64,000 nt of DNA, from assembly GCA_947650365.1 (NCBI GenBank), contig OX393557.1:29901359-29965358 (forward strand), written 5' to 3'. Below are positions 62,863 through 64,000 of the stretch, piece after piece; the first letter of the stretch is position 1, and each line of letters opens with the position of its first letter. Position numbers and translations under genes: made by a program. Under the pieces are notes generated by a model. It made no database searches. It was not told the origin of the DNA and was given only the letters and a program-made list of their open reading frames with translations. The DNA is from Chamaelirium japonicum (lineage: Eukaryota > Streptophyta > Magnoliopsida > Liliales > Melanthiaceae).

Positions 62863-62865
<3 letters not shown>
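60934..62865. other. presumed intron of the APS kinase gene
   Basis: AT-rich, with no recognised exon, RNA or repeat. I looked for the exon encoding the start of the P-loop on the minus strand and did not find it. Confidence 0.4.

Positions 62866-62939
<74 letters not shown>
62866..62939. repeat. (TA)n microsatellite
   Basis: Uninterrupted TA run of about 74 bases. Confidence 0.95.

Positions 62940-64000
<1,061 letters not shown>

Overview
The window is nuclear DNA of a flowering plant. The evidence is GT-AG introns, a large P-class PPR gene, a CBM22-GH10 xylanase, a plant-type APS kinase, nested LTR retrotransposons and many MITEs. The PPR and xylanase coding regions are very GC-rich, and the PPR gene falls from GC-rich at its 5' end to AT-rich at its 3' end. 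That pattern suggests a monocot, but this is inference. No bacterial, organellar or CRISPR features were seen.

Layout. 1-2751: the 3' part of a Ty1/copia element (integrase, RT, RNase H, a 141-bp LTR), broken by four amber codons and one frameshift. 4836-5313: a small two-exon GRF zinc-finger gene. 6.4-7.2 kb: minisatellites and microsatellites. 7.8-11.1 kb: an LTR and gag remnant of a deleted Ty3/gypsy element. 11191-34601: one 23.4-kb Tat-type Ty3/gypsy element on the minus strand, with 818- and 827-bp LTRs and a perfect 5-bp target duplication (AGCAT). It carries gag, protease, RT, two RNase H domains, a split integrase, an antisense spliced gene and a 118-bp tandem array beside its 3' LTR. 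A 10-kb block (18463-28613) splits its integrase. That block is a 4.16-kb LTR followed, in inverted orientation, by a non-autonomous element with about 1.5-kb LTRs whose leader holds a 5S rRNA-derived segment.

34.6-64 kb is the gene-bearing part. It holds an intact single-exon PPR gene (35731-38136, +), a seven-exon secreted GH10 xylanase (42437-46598, -) with a GC-AG intron carrying an hAT MITE, and the 3' five exons of an APS kinase (58772-60933, -; the 5' exons lie beyond the window). Between them lie a 19-bp minisatellite, a 2.0-2.1-kb tandem duplication full of microsatellites (49254-53342), nested hAT MITEs, several fold-back MITEs, and a possible (TA)n-targeting element near the right end.

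The three host genes act separately: organelle RNA processing (PPR), cell-wall xylan turnover (GH10) and sulfate activation (APS kinase). I see no sign of a pathway cluster. The least ordinary features are in the retroelements: the antisense spliced gene, the tandem arrays, the 5S capture and the palindromic LTR junction.
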